From the NCBI GenBank assembly GCA_965662485.1, contig CBFIIL010000007.1, forward strand, positions 1-52,469: DNA of 52,469 nucleotides, read 5' to 3'. Both the position numbers and the translations under genes were made by a program. The notes below the pieces were generated by a model. The model searched no databases and was not told the origin of the DNA. It saw nothing but the letters and a program-made list of their open reading frames with translations. The DNA is from UBA3537 sp965662485. Lineage in GTDB: Bacteria > Bacteroidota > Bacteroidia > Flavobacteriales > Flavobacteriaceae. Positions 1 to 8,824 of the stretch are shown here, piece after piece; positions within the stretch are counted from its first letter, which is position 1, and each line of letters opens with the position of its first letter.

Positions 1-30
1 TGACAGTAAATAATAAATAAATACAAAACA

Positions 31-819
31 ATGAGTAATCAACTAAAAGTGCCAACAATGGCCGAATTTCATGCACAAGGAATATCTCCTGATGTCTTGT
101 TTTGGGTAGGATGCGCAGGAAGCTTTGATGATAGAGCAAAAAAAATCACGAAAGCTTTTGTACGTATTCTTCACAAAGCAAATGTGAAATTTGCCGTACT
201 TGGTGCCGAAGAAAGTTGTACCGGCGACCCCGCAAAACGTGCTGGGAATGAGTTTTTATTTCAAATGCAAGCCCTAACAAATATTGAAGTTTTAAATGCT
301 TATGAAATAAAAAAAATTGTTACCGCATGCCCTCATTGTTTTAACACCTTAAAAAATGAATATCCATCTATAGGTGGAACATATGAAGTCGTTCACCATA
401 CACAGTTTTTGAAAAGTCTATTGGACGAAGGACGACTTACGATCGAAGGTGGCCAATTCAAAGGCAAACGCATAACGTTTCATGATCCATGCTATTTGGG
501 ACGGGCAAATAATGTCTATGAGGCTCCAAGAGAACTTATAAAAAAACTTGATGCGGAGTTGGTAGAAATGAAAAATTGTCGAAAAAAAGGATTGTGTTGT
601 GGTGCAGGTGGAGCTCAAATGTTTAAAGAAGCTGAAACTGGCAACAAAGAAATAAATATTGAACGTACAGAGCAAGCCATTGAGGTTAAACCAGAAATTA
701 TAGCGGCTGGATGTCCATTTTGTAATACGATGATGACCGACGGTGTGAAAAATAAAGTCGAAGGACAAATTGAAGTCATGGACATAGCTGAGCTTATTGC
801 AAACGCAGAAGATTTATAA
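31..819 (+). CDS. (Fe-S)-binding CCG-domain protein (HdrB/GlpC-like)
   Basis: Cytoplasmic redox protein of the heterodisulfide reductase B / GlpC / LutA type. Two cysteine-rich CCG domains are visible. The first, near residues 23-115, has FWVGCAGS, ESCTGDPAKR and TACPHC. The second, near 150-245, has HDPCYLGR, LCCGAGG and AGCPFCNTM. In this family these cysteines ligate an iron-sulfur cluster and serve electron transfer to or from an oxidoreductase. No transmembrane segment or signal peptide is seen. The ATG start follows an AT-rich leader with no other in-frame start. The partner ferredoxin-like subunit, usual in flavobacteria, would lie before the window start and is not visible. The exact redox partner is unknown; the family call is secure and the substrate is not. 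Confidence 0.9.
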   Translation: MSNQLKVPTMAEFHAQGISPDVLFWVGCAGSFDDRAKKITKAFVRILHKANVKFAVLGAEESCTGDPAKRAGNEFLFQMQALTNIEVLNAYEIKKIVTACPHCFNTLKNEYPSIGGTYEVVHHTQFLKSLLDEGRLTIEGGQFKGKRITFHDPCYLGRANNVYEAPRELIKKLDAELVEMKNCRKKGLCCGAGGAQMFKEAETGNKEINIERTEQAIEVKPEIIAAGCPFCNTMMTDGVKNKVEGQIEVMDIAELIANAEDL

Positions 820-823
820 AGAA

Positions 824-1306
824 ATGTTAGTCAATTTTAAAGAACTTCCAGACAGCTCAAGAGTATGGATATACCAGTGCAATCGTTCGCTCTCTGATGT
901 TGAATACAACGAAATTTTTCAAAAAATTTCTGAATTTATTACTTCATGGACCGCTCATGGTAAAGATCTCAATGCTGGTTTTGAAATTAAATATAAACGT
1001 TTTATAATCATAGGAATGGATCAAAATTTACAAACCGCTACAGGCTGTTCTATTGATGCATCAGTTCATTTTATTCAAACATTGGAAAAAGAGTATTCAG
1101 TAAATTTGATGGACAAAATGAATGTCTCATATAAACAAGGTGATTTTGTGGCATACAAACCCTTAAAAGATTTTAAAACAATGGCTAAAAATAGAGCTGT
1201 ATCCAAAAAGACAATTGTTTTCAACAACTTAGTGCAAAACAAAGCAGAGTACTTGGAACACTGGGAAGTCCCTGCCGAAGAAAGCTGGCATAGTCGTTTT
1301 TTCTAA
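824..1306 (+). CDS. Conserved flavobacterial protein of unknown function (160 aa)
   Basis: A soluble 160-residue protein beginning MLVNFKELPDSSRVWIYQ. I chose the ATG at 824 rather than an in-frame TTG at 797 inside the preceding gene, because MLVNF matches my memory of how related proteins begin. From memory, homologues in Flavobacteriaceae are often labelled ABC transporter ATPase. No Walker A, Walker B or ABC signature is present here, so that label has no support. The start lies 4 bp after the preceding stop, so the two genes are probably cotranscribed. It ends in a 4-bp convergent overlap with the SIMPL gene. Function unknown. Confidence 0.8.
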   Translation: MLVNFKELPDSSRVWIYQCNRSLSDVEYNEIFQKISEFITSWTAHGKDLNAGFEIKYKRFIIIGMDQNLQTATGCSIDASVHFIQTLEKEYSVNLMDKMNVSYKQGDFVAYKPLKDFKTMAKNRAVSKKTIVFNNLVQNKAEYLEHWEVPAEESWHSRFF

Positions 1307-1995
1307 TGGATTTCAAATCGAACAGCAACTTCAGTCTCTACCTTTATTTTTGAAAATTCAATATCTATAGGAGTTTCAAGTGTTTTTTCCACAGCATAAT
1401 CTGCTCTTGCCATCACTTGCATATTGTTGTAATAAGGTCTGCTGAAAAATTTATCATTAATATATATTGCTTTTCCAAGTTGTTGATTTAGAGGAGCTGT
1501 AAGTGATTCGGCTTGTGCCTTTGCTTTTAAAATGGCTTTAGATTTTAGGTTTAACTTTAAGGATTCAATTTTTGAGTATGATGTTTTAATTAAACGGACA
1601 TTTGAAATCCCTTCATCTTCCAATCCAATTAGAACGTTTCCGGCGGTTATGGCGTCATATACTTCCAAAGTATAGGACTTAGATTTTAAAACATTTTTAC
1701 GTTTTAAAAAGTATTTTCTGTAGTTGCTTGCTAGGTTATCAAGCTTTAATTGTTTTTTCAAATCTATCCCTAAACTTTCTAAAACAGCAGCCACTTTTCG
1801 TTCTTGTTTTTCCAAGGAAGTTCTGTTGCGATCTTCTCCCTCATGAATATATATGGACAAATAAATTTGATCTGGGGTAACAATGGTATCTACCTTTGTG
1901 GTAGTTTCCAAATAAGGTTGATCAATAAAGTTTTTTGTTTGAGCGAAATTAACTCCATAAAATGTGATGCTTAGTAGAAATACAATTTTTTTCAT
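1303..1995 (-). CDS. SIMPL domain-containing (DUF541) exported protein
   Basis: 230-residue protein with a Sec signal peptide (MKKIVFLLSITFYGVNFAQ) followed by a DUF541/SIMPL-type domain, recognised by the repeated pattern of periodic beta strands and the central helix around KAILKAKAQAESL. The ATG at 1995 is preferred because it places the signal peptide at the N-terminus; the longer open frame only adds an untranslated-looking leader. SIMPL proteins are periplasmic or surface proteins with poorly defined roles (the E. coli relative YggE is linked to oxidative stress). The gene is convergent with its left neighbour and divergent from the GH3/beta-lactamase fusion. The family assignment is moderately strong; the role is unknown. 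Confidence 0.75.
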   Translation of the reverse strand: MKKIVFLLSITFYGVNFAQTKNFIDQPYLETTTKVDTIVTPDQIYLSIYIHEGEDRNRTSLEKQERKVAAVLESLGIDLKKQLKLDNLASNYRKYFLKRKNVLKSKSYTLEVYDAITAGNVLIGLEDEGISNVRLIKTSYSKIESLKLNLKSKAILKAKAQAESLTAPLNQQLGKAIYINDKFFSRPYYNNMQVMARADYAVEKTLETPIDIEFSKIKVETEVAVRFEIH

Positions 1996-2161
1996 AATGT
2001 TGATTTTAAAAATTATATCGAAACAACATGTATGCCAAAGGATTATAAATTTTAAATAAATCATTCTATTTATTCAATTATAACAGCTTTATTTATTGAA
2101 AAATCTTGCAAAAAATAGTAATTTGGCATAGTATTTACTTGTTATTAGGTAAACTCCATTT

Positions 2162-5068
2162 ATGCGACACTTATTTATTTTATTATGGCTTTCTTCAATT
2201 TCGTTGTTTGCTCAATCTCCTTTGATTTTTTCCGATAGTTTGGCTCAAAAACAGTGGGTTGATAGTCTTTACAACACTATGAGTTTGAAAGAAAAGGTAG
2301 GTCAACTCTTTATGGTTCAGGCGTTTTCTGATGAAAAAAAACTTCAAAAACCCAAACTTCTAGAGCTTATAAAAAAACAACATATTGGAGGTATTATATA
2401 TTCTAATGGAGGTCCTGTACGTCAGGCCAAATTGGATAACGAATTACAGGCCGCTTCCAAAATCCCTCTATTGGTGGGTATGGATGCAGAGTGGGGACTC
2501 AGTATGCGGCTCGATTCAACTTATGCTTTTCCATGGAATATGACTTTGGGTGCTATCAAAGATTTGAATTTAATTAAAAAAACAGGTCAATATATTGGAG
2601 AACACTGCAAACGTATGGGTGTTCATTTCAATTTTGCACCTGTTGTTGATATTAATACAAACCCCAAAAACCCCATTATTGGTAACCGTTCTTTTGGAGA
2701 AGATAAACTTAACGTGACACAAAAAGCACTAGCATTTATGCAGGGCATACAAAGTACAGGAGTTTTGGCCAATGCTAAACATTTCCTAGGTCATGGCGAT
2801 ACCGATAAAGATTCTCACAAAACTTTACCTACAATAAATTTTGATAAAAAGCGGATAGAAGAAGTAGAATTATTTCCATATAATAAACTGATTGCTAATG
2901 GATTATCTAGTGTAATGGTTGCCCATTTGAATGTGCCAAGTTTGGAGTCAAGATCAAATTTTCCATCTTCATTATCAAAACCTATTATAACAGACCTTTT
3001 AAAATCAAAGCTTAATTTTGAGGGTTTAATTTTTACAGATGCCTTAGATATGAAAGGCGTTTCAAATTTTAGTAATCCTGGCGAAATAGATTATCAAGCC
3101 TTTATGGCAGGGAATGATGTTTTGCTGATGTCCGAAAACGTTGAAATAGGAATGGAAAAAATTATGCTATCGTATCATTCAGGACTTATTTCTGAGGAAC
3201 GTTTGGAACACTCTGTAAAAAAGATTTTGATGGCCAAATACAAAGTTGGTCTTAACAATTACAAACCTATAGAAACTAAAAATTTGGTTGCCGATTTAAA
3301 TCGTTCCAAAGATGATATTTTGTATTCAAAATTGATGCAAAATGCGATTACTGTGGTAAAAAACAGCAATTCCACACTTCCAATAAGGGATTTGGAGCTG
3401 AAGAATATAGCTTATGTTGAAATGGGAGACAGCTCTGGAGAAGTTTTCCTAAAAACATTAAAAAAGTACACCAAAATAACTCATGTAGTTGACAATAATT
3501 TAGATGGGCTTATTCGAAAATTAAAGCAATTTAATTTAGTGATTATTGGATTTCATAAATCAAACTCAACGCCTTGGAAGTCCTACAAGTTTACAAATAA
3601 AGAGCTCGTATGGTTGCAAGAAATAGCCAGGACCAACGAAGTTGTTTTGAATGTATTTTCAAAGCCATATACTTTGGATGCTATAAAGTCATTTTTAAAT
3701 TTTGAAAGTGTTGTTGTAGGCTATCAAAACAGTAGAGTAGCACAAGAACTAACCGCTCAAATACTATTTGGTGCACTCGCTGCAAAAGGAAAACTACCTG
3801 TAAGTCTTTCAAATTCTATGTACAAAGTTGGGCATGGTTTTGAAACTTCCAAAATCGATAGACTTTCTTATGGACATCCTGAAAGTGTTGGAATGAGTAG
3901 CTTAAAACTTTCAAAGCTCGATTCTGTTGCCAATTTTGCAATTGAGGATGAAATGACACCTGGAATTCAATTGCTTGTCGCCAGAAAAGGAAAGGTGATT
4001 TACAACAAGAATTTTGGGTATCACACCTATTCCAAACAACGCAAAGTATCTTTTGAAGATTTATATGACGTAGCTTCACTCACCAAAATTTTAGTTACGC
4101 TACCCTTACTTATGGAGTTGGTAGAACATGGTTCTGTGAATTTAGATGACCGATTGGGAGACCTATTACCCAAATACAAAACAACGAATAAATCAGATAT
4201 TACACTTAAAGAAATGCTGTCGCATTTTGCACGTCTAAAACCTTGGATTCCTTTTTATAAATCAACTTTGGATTCTATTACTAATACCCCTATCTCAAAG
4301 TTTTTTAGTTCTAAAAAATCAAAAAAATATCCCATTCAAATTTCACAAAATTCATTTCTGAGAAAAGATGTAACTGACACAATTCATCACCATTTAATTA
4401 AATCTGAACTTTTGGAAGAAAAGAAATACCGCTACAGCGATTTACCCTACTACTTTCTTAAAGATTATATAGAATCTTATTATGATGTTTCACTAGACGC
4501 ACTCATTCAGCAACGATTTTATAATGCTATTGGTGCAAACTTTTCAACGTATAATCCTTTAGAAAAATTTGATAAATCTCAATTAATTCCTACAGAAAAA
4601 GATACATATTTTAGATTTGAAACTGTTCATGGCTATGTACATGATATGGGTGCTGCAATGCAAAATGGAGTAGGCGGTCATGCAGGGCTATTCAGCAACG
4701 CTAATGATGTGGCCAAACTAATGCAAATATATCTTCAATACGGATATTATGGCGGTACACATTTTTTGAAATCAGAAACAATTAATGCGTTCAATACTTG
4801 CTACTTTTGTGAAGAAGAAAATCGCCGAGGGGTTGGATTTGATAAGCCTCAACTTGAAGACGAAGGCCCTACTTGTGGGTGTATCTCTATGACAAGTTTT
4901 GGGCATTCTGGTTTTACTGGCACCTATGCTTGGGCCGATCCAGAAGAAGAAATTATTTATGTATTTTTGTCAAACAGAACATTCCCCGATTCCAAAAACA
5001 ACCGCTTATTAAAAGAAAATATTCGAACAGAAATACAGCGCCTGATTTACAAGGCCATAGTGGACTAA
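2162..5068 (+). CDS. Glycoside hydrolase family 3 / beta-lactamase-family fusion, exported
   Basis: 968-residue exported protein with signal peptide MRHLFILLWLSSISLFAQ. Residues about 30-370 are a GH3 domain of the NagZ (beta-N-acetylglucosaminidase) type. The KHFLGHGDTDKDSH loop (206-219) carries the histidine and aspartate of the NagZ acid/base dyad, and FTDALDM places the nucleophile at D293. A degenerate GH3 C-terminal region follows (about 380-560). Residues about 590-965 are a serine beta-lactamase/PBP-like domain with SLTK at 639-642 (nucleophile S639), a YSD motif in the usual YxN position and HSGFTG as the third box. The two active sites suggest combined cleavage of muropeptide sugar and peptide or ester bonds in the periplasm. 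It is followed after one base by bshA. Confidence 0.9.
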   Translation: MRHLFILLWLSSISLFAQSPLIFSDSLAQKQWVDSLYNTMSLKEKVGQLFMVQAFSDEKKLQKPKLLELIKKQHIGGIIYSNGGPVRQAKLDNELQAASKIPLLVGMDAEWGLSMRLDSTYAFPWNMTLGAIKDLNLIKKTGQYIGEHCKRMGVHFNFAPVVDINTNPKNPIIGNRSFGEDKLNVTQKALAFMQGIQSTGVLANAKHFLGHGDTDKDSHKTLPTINFDKKRIEEVELFPYNKLIANGLSSVMVAHLNVPSLESRSNFPSSLSKPIITDLLKSKLNFEGLIFTDALDMKGVSNFSNPGEIDYQAFMAGNDVLLMSENVEIGMEKIMLSYHSGLISEERLEHSVKKILMAKYKVGLNNYKPIETKNLVADLNRSKDDILYSKLMQNAITVVKNSNSTLPIRDLELKNIAYVEMGDSSGEVFLKTLKKYTKITHVVDNNLDGLIRKLKQFNLVIIGFHKSNSTPWKSYKFTNKELVWLQEIARTNEVVLNVFSKPYTLDAIKSFLNFESVVVGYQNSRVAQELTAQILFGALAAKGKLPVSLSNSMYKVGHGFETSKIDRLSYGHPESVGMSSLKLSKLDSVANFAIEDEMTPGIQLLVARKGKVIYNKNFGYHTYSKQRKVSFEDLYDVASLTKILVTLPLLMELVEHGSVNLDDRLGDLLPKYKTTNKSDITLKEMLSHFARLKPWIPFYKSTLDSITNTPISKFFSSKKSKKYPIQISQNSFLRKDVTDTIHHHLIKSELLEEKKYRYSDLPYYFLKDYIESYYDVSLDALIQQRFYNAIGANFSTYNPLEKFDKSQLIPTEKDTYFRFETVHGYVHDMGAAMQNGVGGHAGLFSNANDVAKLMQIYLQYGYYGGTHFLKSETINAFNTCYFCEEENRRGVGFDKPQLEDEGPTCGCISMTSFGHSGFTGTYAWADPEEEIIYVFLSNRTFPDSKNNRLLKENIRTEIQRLIYKAIVD

Positions 5069-5069
5069 A

Positions 5070-6206
5070 ATGAAAATTGGAATTGTATGTTATCCTACCT
5101 TTGGCGGTAGTGGTGTAGTCGCCACTGAGCTTGGATTGGAATTGTCTAAAAAAGGCCATGAGGTCCATTTTATTACCTACAGTCAGCCTGTTCGTTTAGA
5201 GTTATTAGGCGCTAATGTCCATTTTCATGAAGTTCATGTTCCAAACTATCCATTATTTCATTACCAACCCTACGAATTGGCCTTATCTAGTAAAATTGTA
5301 GATATGGTAAAAGCACATCAAATTGACGTATTGCATGTACATTATGCCATTCCTCATGCCTATGCAGGCTATATGGCCAAAAAAATGTTACATGAAGAAG
5401 GCATTGATCTTCCAATTGTAACAACCCTTCATGGTACAGATATTACCCTTGTTGGTAGTCATCCCTTTTATAAAACTGCTGTTACGTTTAGCATCAATAA
5501 ATCAGATGCTGTAACGTCTGTTTCCCAAAGTTTAAAAGAAGACACACAGCGACTATTCAATACTAAAAAAGATATTACAGTAATTCCCAATTTTATTGAT
5601 TTAGACAAACACAAGCCGACGAACAAAAACTGTCAACGAAATCTATTGGCCATGCCTGATGAACGAGTTATCGCTCATATCAGTAATTTTCGATCTGTAA
5701 AATGCATTCCTGATGTGATTCATATTTTTCATGCAATTCAAAAAGAAATTCCATCGAAATTAATGATGATCGGAGAAGGTCCCGAACGCGAAAAAGCAGA
5801 ACAACTTTGTGTGGAGCTTAATATTGAAAATAAGGTTGTTTTTTTGGGTAATAGCAATGAGGTCAATAAAATTTTGTGTTTTAGCGATTTATTTCTTTTA
5901 CCCTCACAAACCGAAAGTTTTGGACTATCTGCTTTGGAAGCTATGGCTTCTGGGGTTCCCGTTGTTTCTAGCAATTCGGGTGGATTGCCAGAAGTAAACA
6001 TCAATGGTGTTTCTGGATTTTTGAGTCCTGTTGGAGATATCAAAAGTATGTCTCAAAATGCCATTCATATTTTAAAAAATCCAAATGATTTAGAAACCTT
6101 TAAAAAAGGCGCAAAATCCACAGCATCAAAGTTTGATATTCATCAAATCGTTCCTTCCTACGAAAAAGTTTATAAAACTGCTCTAAAAAATTGTATCTCA
6201 ATTTAG
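5070..6206 (+). CDS. bshA: N-acetyl-alpha-D-glucosaminyl L-malate synthase BshA
   Basis: 378-residue GT4 glycosyltransferase that joins UDP-GlcNAc to L-malate, the first step of bacillithiol synthesis. It begins MKIGIVCYPTFGGSGVVATELG, which is the BshA N-terminal nucleotide-fold signature. The acceptor-side motif LHGTDITLVG follows, and the C-terminal GT4 segment ETFGLSALEAMA-like (here ESFGLSALEAMASGVPV) binds the UDP-sugar. Length is normal for the family. The ATG lies one base after the preceding stop, so translation is probably coupled. Other bacillithiol genes (bshB, bshC) are not in the window, which is usual for Bacteroidota. Confidence 0.94.
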   Translation: MKIGIVCYPTFGGSGVVATELGLELSKKGHEVHFITYSQPVRLELLGANVHFHEVHVPNYPLFHYQPYELALSSKIVDMVKAHQIDVLHVHYAIPHAYAGYMAKKMLHEEGIDLPIVTTLHGTDITLVGSHPFYKTAVTFSINKSDAVTSVSQSLKEDTQRLFNTKKDITVIPNFIDLDKHKPTNKNCQRNLLAMPDERVIAHISNFRSVKCIPDVIHIFHAIQKEIPSKLMMIGEGPEREKAEQLCVELNIENKVVFLGNSNEVNKILCFSDLFLLPSQTESFGLSALEAMASGVPVVSSNSGGLPEVNINGVSGFLSPVGDIKSMSQNAIHILKNPNDLETFKKGAKSTASKFDIHQIVPSYEKVYKTALKNCISI

Positions 6207-6262
6207 TGTCTACTAGAGTTTGTTTTATTAATTTTACCAACACTGAAAATTATTGGATATAA

Positions 6263-7327
6263 ATGGCTGGAAATTCTTTTGGTAACGTATTTAAATTAAC
6301 AACTTTTGGAGAGTCACACGGAGTGGCTATTGGTGGTGTCATCGACGGATGTCCTGCAGGGATTTCTATTGATTTTGATGCAGTTCAGCAGGAAATGGAT
6401 CGCAGAAAACCTGGACAATCAAAAATTGTAACTCAACGAAAAGAACCTGATACTGTTGAGTTTTTATCAGGTATTTTTGAAGGCATAACTACGGGAACCC
6501 CCATTGGCTTTATCATCAAAAACGCTAATCAAAAATCTAAGGACTACAGTCATATTAAAGATGTATTTCGTCCTAGTCACGCCGATTTTACCTATAATAA
6601 AAAATACGGTCAACGCGACTACAGAGGTGGAGGACGTAGCTCGGCACGAGAAACCGCATGTAGGGTTGTTGCTGGTGCAATAGCCAAACAATTTTTAAGT
6701 ACGATCGAAATTAATGCCTATACATCTGCTGTTGGCGATATTTCTTTAGATAAAAATTATCAGGAATTAGATTTTTCTAAAACTGAATCCAACCCAGTGC
6801 GTTGTCCAGATCCTATTTTAGCTGAACAAATGATTGAAAAAATCAAGGCTATTCGTAAAGAAGGCGATACCATAGGAGGAACTGTATCTTGTGTCATAAA
6901 AAATGTTCCTGTAGGTCTAGGCGAGCCCGTATTTGACCGACTCCATGCACAATTAGGAAAAGCCATGCTTTCGATTAATGCTGTAAAAGGTTTTGAATAT
7001 GGTTCAGGTTTTGAAGGCGTAAAAATGAAAGGTAGCGCACATAATGATGTGTTTAACAACGATGGCTCAACCAAAACCAACCGTTCTGGTGGTATTCAAG
7101 GTGGAATTAGCAACGGAATGGATATTTATTTTAATGTGGCGTTTAAACCTGTAGCCACAGTCATGCAAGCCCAAGAAACCATCGACAAAAACGGAAATAC
7201 TGTTGAAATGCATGGAAAAGGGCGTCATGATCCATGCGTCGTACCGCGTGCTGTTCCCATTGTGGAAGCGATGGCGGCATTAGTTATTGCGGATTTTATG
7301 TTGCTCAATCGACTTTCTAAACTCTAA
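6263..7327 (+). CDS. aroC: Chorismate synthase
   Basis: 354-residue FMN-dependent enzyme that converts 5-enolpyruvylshikimate-3-phosphate to chorismate, the last step of the shikimate pathway. Signatures include FGESHGVAIGGVIDGCPAG at the N-terminus, RGGGRSSARETA near residues 120-131, GSGFEGVKMKGS, and NRSGGIQGGISNG, all FMN- or substrate-binding segments. Full length, cytoplasmic and normal in every visible feature. It is separated from bshA by 56 bp and from the downstream symporter by 5 bp, so it may share a transcript with the symporter. Confidence 0.97.
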   Translation: MAGNSFGNVFKLTTFGESHGVAIGGVIDGCPAGISIDFDAVQQEMDRRKPGQSKIVTQRKEPDTVEFLSGIFEGITTGTPIGFIIKNANQKSKDYSHIKDVFRPSHADFTYNKKYGQRDYRGGGRSSARETACRVVAGAIAKQFLSTIEINAYTSAVGDISLDKNYQELDFSKTESNPVRCPDPILAEQMIEKIKAIRKEGDTIGGTVSCVIKNVPVGLGEPVFDRLHAQLGKAMLSINAVKGFEYGSGFEGVKMKGSAHNDVFNNDGSTKTNRSGGIQGGISNGMDIYFNVAFKPVATVMQAQETIDKNGNTVEMHGKGRHDPCVVPRAVPIVEAMAALVIADFMLLNRLSKL

Positions 7328-7332
7328 ATTTT

Positions 7333-8658
7333 ATGAAATCTATAGCCCTACATTGGAAAATACTAATAGGAATGCTCCTAGGTATTGTCTTTGGCTTTAT
7401 CATGCTTCAAGTTCAAGGCGGTGCAGCATTCATTACTGCTTGGTTAAAACCTTTAGGTACAATTTTTGTTAAACTCCTAAAACTTATTGCTGTACCTCTT
7501 ATTTTGGCGTCCTTAATTAAAGGAATTTCGGACTTAAAAGATATCTCTAAATTTGCATCCATTGGCATAAAAACCATAGTAATTTATGTATTAACCACAG
7601 TGATTGCCATTAGCATTGGACTGACGTTAGTTAATATTTTTAATCCTGGTGATGGGGTTTCAGACGCAACCATTTCAAAGCTTACAGAAACTTATGCCAA
7701 CAATAGTAGTGTTCAGGGTAAAATTGCTGAAGCGACTCGCCAACAACAGAGCGGACCATTAGACTTTGTGGTCGATATGATTCCCGAAAATGCTTTTTCT
7801 GCCCTCAGCAATAACAAACTCATGCTTCAAGTCATCTTTTTGGCTATATTTTTAGGAATTTCATTGTTATTAATTGGTGAAAAAAGTGCTAAACCTCTAA
7901 AAGATGTTTTTGATTCTTTAAACGATGTTGTTCTTAAAATGGTCGACCTAATCATGCTTACTGCACCCTATGCGGTCTTTGCACTATTGGCCAATGTGGT
8001 GGTGTCTTCTGGAGATCCAGAGCTGTTGTATGCGCTTTTATTTTATGCCTTAGTAGTGGTTGGCGGATTGTTACTGATGGTATCTTTCTATTTGATTGTG
8101 GTCGCTGTTGTGGTAAAAAAGAATCCGTTTTGGTTTTTAAAACAAATTAGTCCGGCGCAATTATTGGCGTTTTCCACCAGCAGTAGTGCAGCAACACTGC
8201 CTATAACCATGGAACGTGTTGAAGAACATGTGGGCGTGGATAAAGAAGTGTCCAGTTTTGTATTGCCTGTAGGGGCAACGATTAATATGGACGGAACGAG
8301 TTTATATCAAGCGGTAGCGGCAGTTTTTATAGCGCAAGCGCTAAACTTTGATTTGTCGTTTACCGACCAACTGATGATTGTCCTAACGGCCTTATTGGCT
8401 TCCATTGGAAGTGCTGCAGTCCCTGGTGCTGGAATGGTCATGTTGGTGATTGTTTTGGAATCTGTTGGATTTCCTGCCGATAAACTCGCTATAGGATTGG
8501 CGCTTATTTTTGCCGTAGATCGTCCATTGGACATGTGCCGAACGGTGATTAATGTTACCGGCGATGCTACAGTATCTACACTAATTGCAAAATTGGAAGG
8601 TAAACTCCATACCCCAAAACCCAAAGATTGGAACGACCATTGGGAAGAGGTGAAGTGA
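7333..8658 (+). CDS. Dicarboxylate/amino acid:cation symporter (DAACS family)
   Basis: 441-residue inner-membrane transporter of the glutamate/aspartate/C4-dicarboxylate:Na+ or H+ symporter family. It has about eight hydrophobic helices and the diagnostic re-entrant and substrate motifs: the serine-rich STSSSAATLPITM loop, NMDGTSLYQ in helix 7, and DRPLDMCRTVINVTGDA in helix 8. The large extracytoplasmic insertion near residues 105-150 (ETYANNSSVQGKIAEATRQQ) is common in bacteroidal members. The sequence does not fix whether the substrate is glutamate, aspartate or a C4 acid. It is the last gene before the repeat-bounded accessory segment. Confidence 0.93.
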   Translation: MKSIALHWKILIGMLLGIVFGFIMLQVQGGAAFITAWLKPLGTIFVKLLKLIAVPLILASLIKGISDLKDISKFASIGIKTIVIYVLTTVIAISIGLTLVNIFNPGDGVSDATISKLTETYANNSSVQGKIAEATRQQQSGPLDFVVDMIPENAFSALSNNKLMLQVIFLAIFLGISLLLIGEKSAKPLKDVFDSLNDVVLKMVDLIMLTAPYAVFALLANVVVSSGDPELLYALLFYALVVVGGLLLMVSFYLIVVAVVVKKNPFWFLKQISPAQLLAFSTSSSAATLPITMERVEEHVGVDKEVSSFVLPVGATINMDGTSLYQAVAAVFIAQALNFDLSFTDQLMIVLTALLASIGSAAVPGAGMVMLVIVLESVGFPADKLAIGLALIFAVDRPLDMCRTVINVTGDATVSTLIAKLEGKLHTPKPKDWNDHWEEVK

Positions 8659-8674
8659 TTTTGGTTAGCCAAAA
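8659..8674 (+). terminator. Possible stem-loop after the symporter gene
   Basis: Immediately after the symporter stop codon is TTTTGG-TTAG-CCAAAA, a 6-bp stem with a 4-nt loop, followed by a second small inverted repeat (GGCT/AGCC). There is no long T tract afterwards, so an intrinsic terminator is only weakly supported. It may instead be part of the boundary of the repeat element that starts at 8689. Confidence 0.3.
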
Positions 8675-8688
8675 GGCTGAATTTAGCC

Positions 8689-8815
8689 CAACGGTCTAGT
8701 ATAAGAATAGTAGCGGATTTTCACACGCTTATTTTTCGGTTAAACACAGACCTTTTTTATATTTATTTACTTTCGTTTTAGCGATTAAACCGCTATTATA
8801 TTTATACATTGTTGT
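8689..8815. repeat. Cassette-type inverted-repeat element 1
   Basis: About 127 bp with imperfect inverted-repeat ends. The left arm core TATAAGAATAGTAGCGG (8700-8716) pairs with the right arm core at 8790-8806 at 14 of 17 positions, and CAAC/GTTG lie at the outer edges. The right edge abuts the stop codon of the HchA-type gene. The 13-bp core TATAAGAATAGTA is identical to that of element 2 at 9711, while the next inner bases differ (GCGG here, AGGG there) and are matched by changes in the opposite arm (CCGC versus CCCT). This covariation suggests a folded structure is conserved. No transposase is present. Confidence 0.65.
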
Positions 8816-8824
8816 AAGTAGTTG

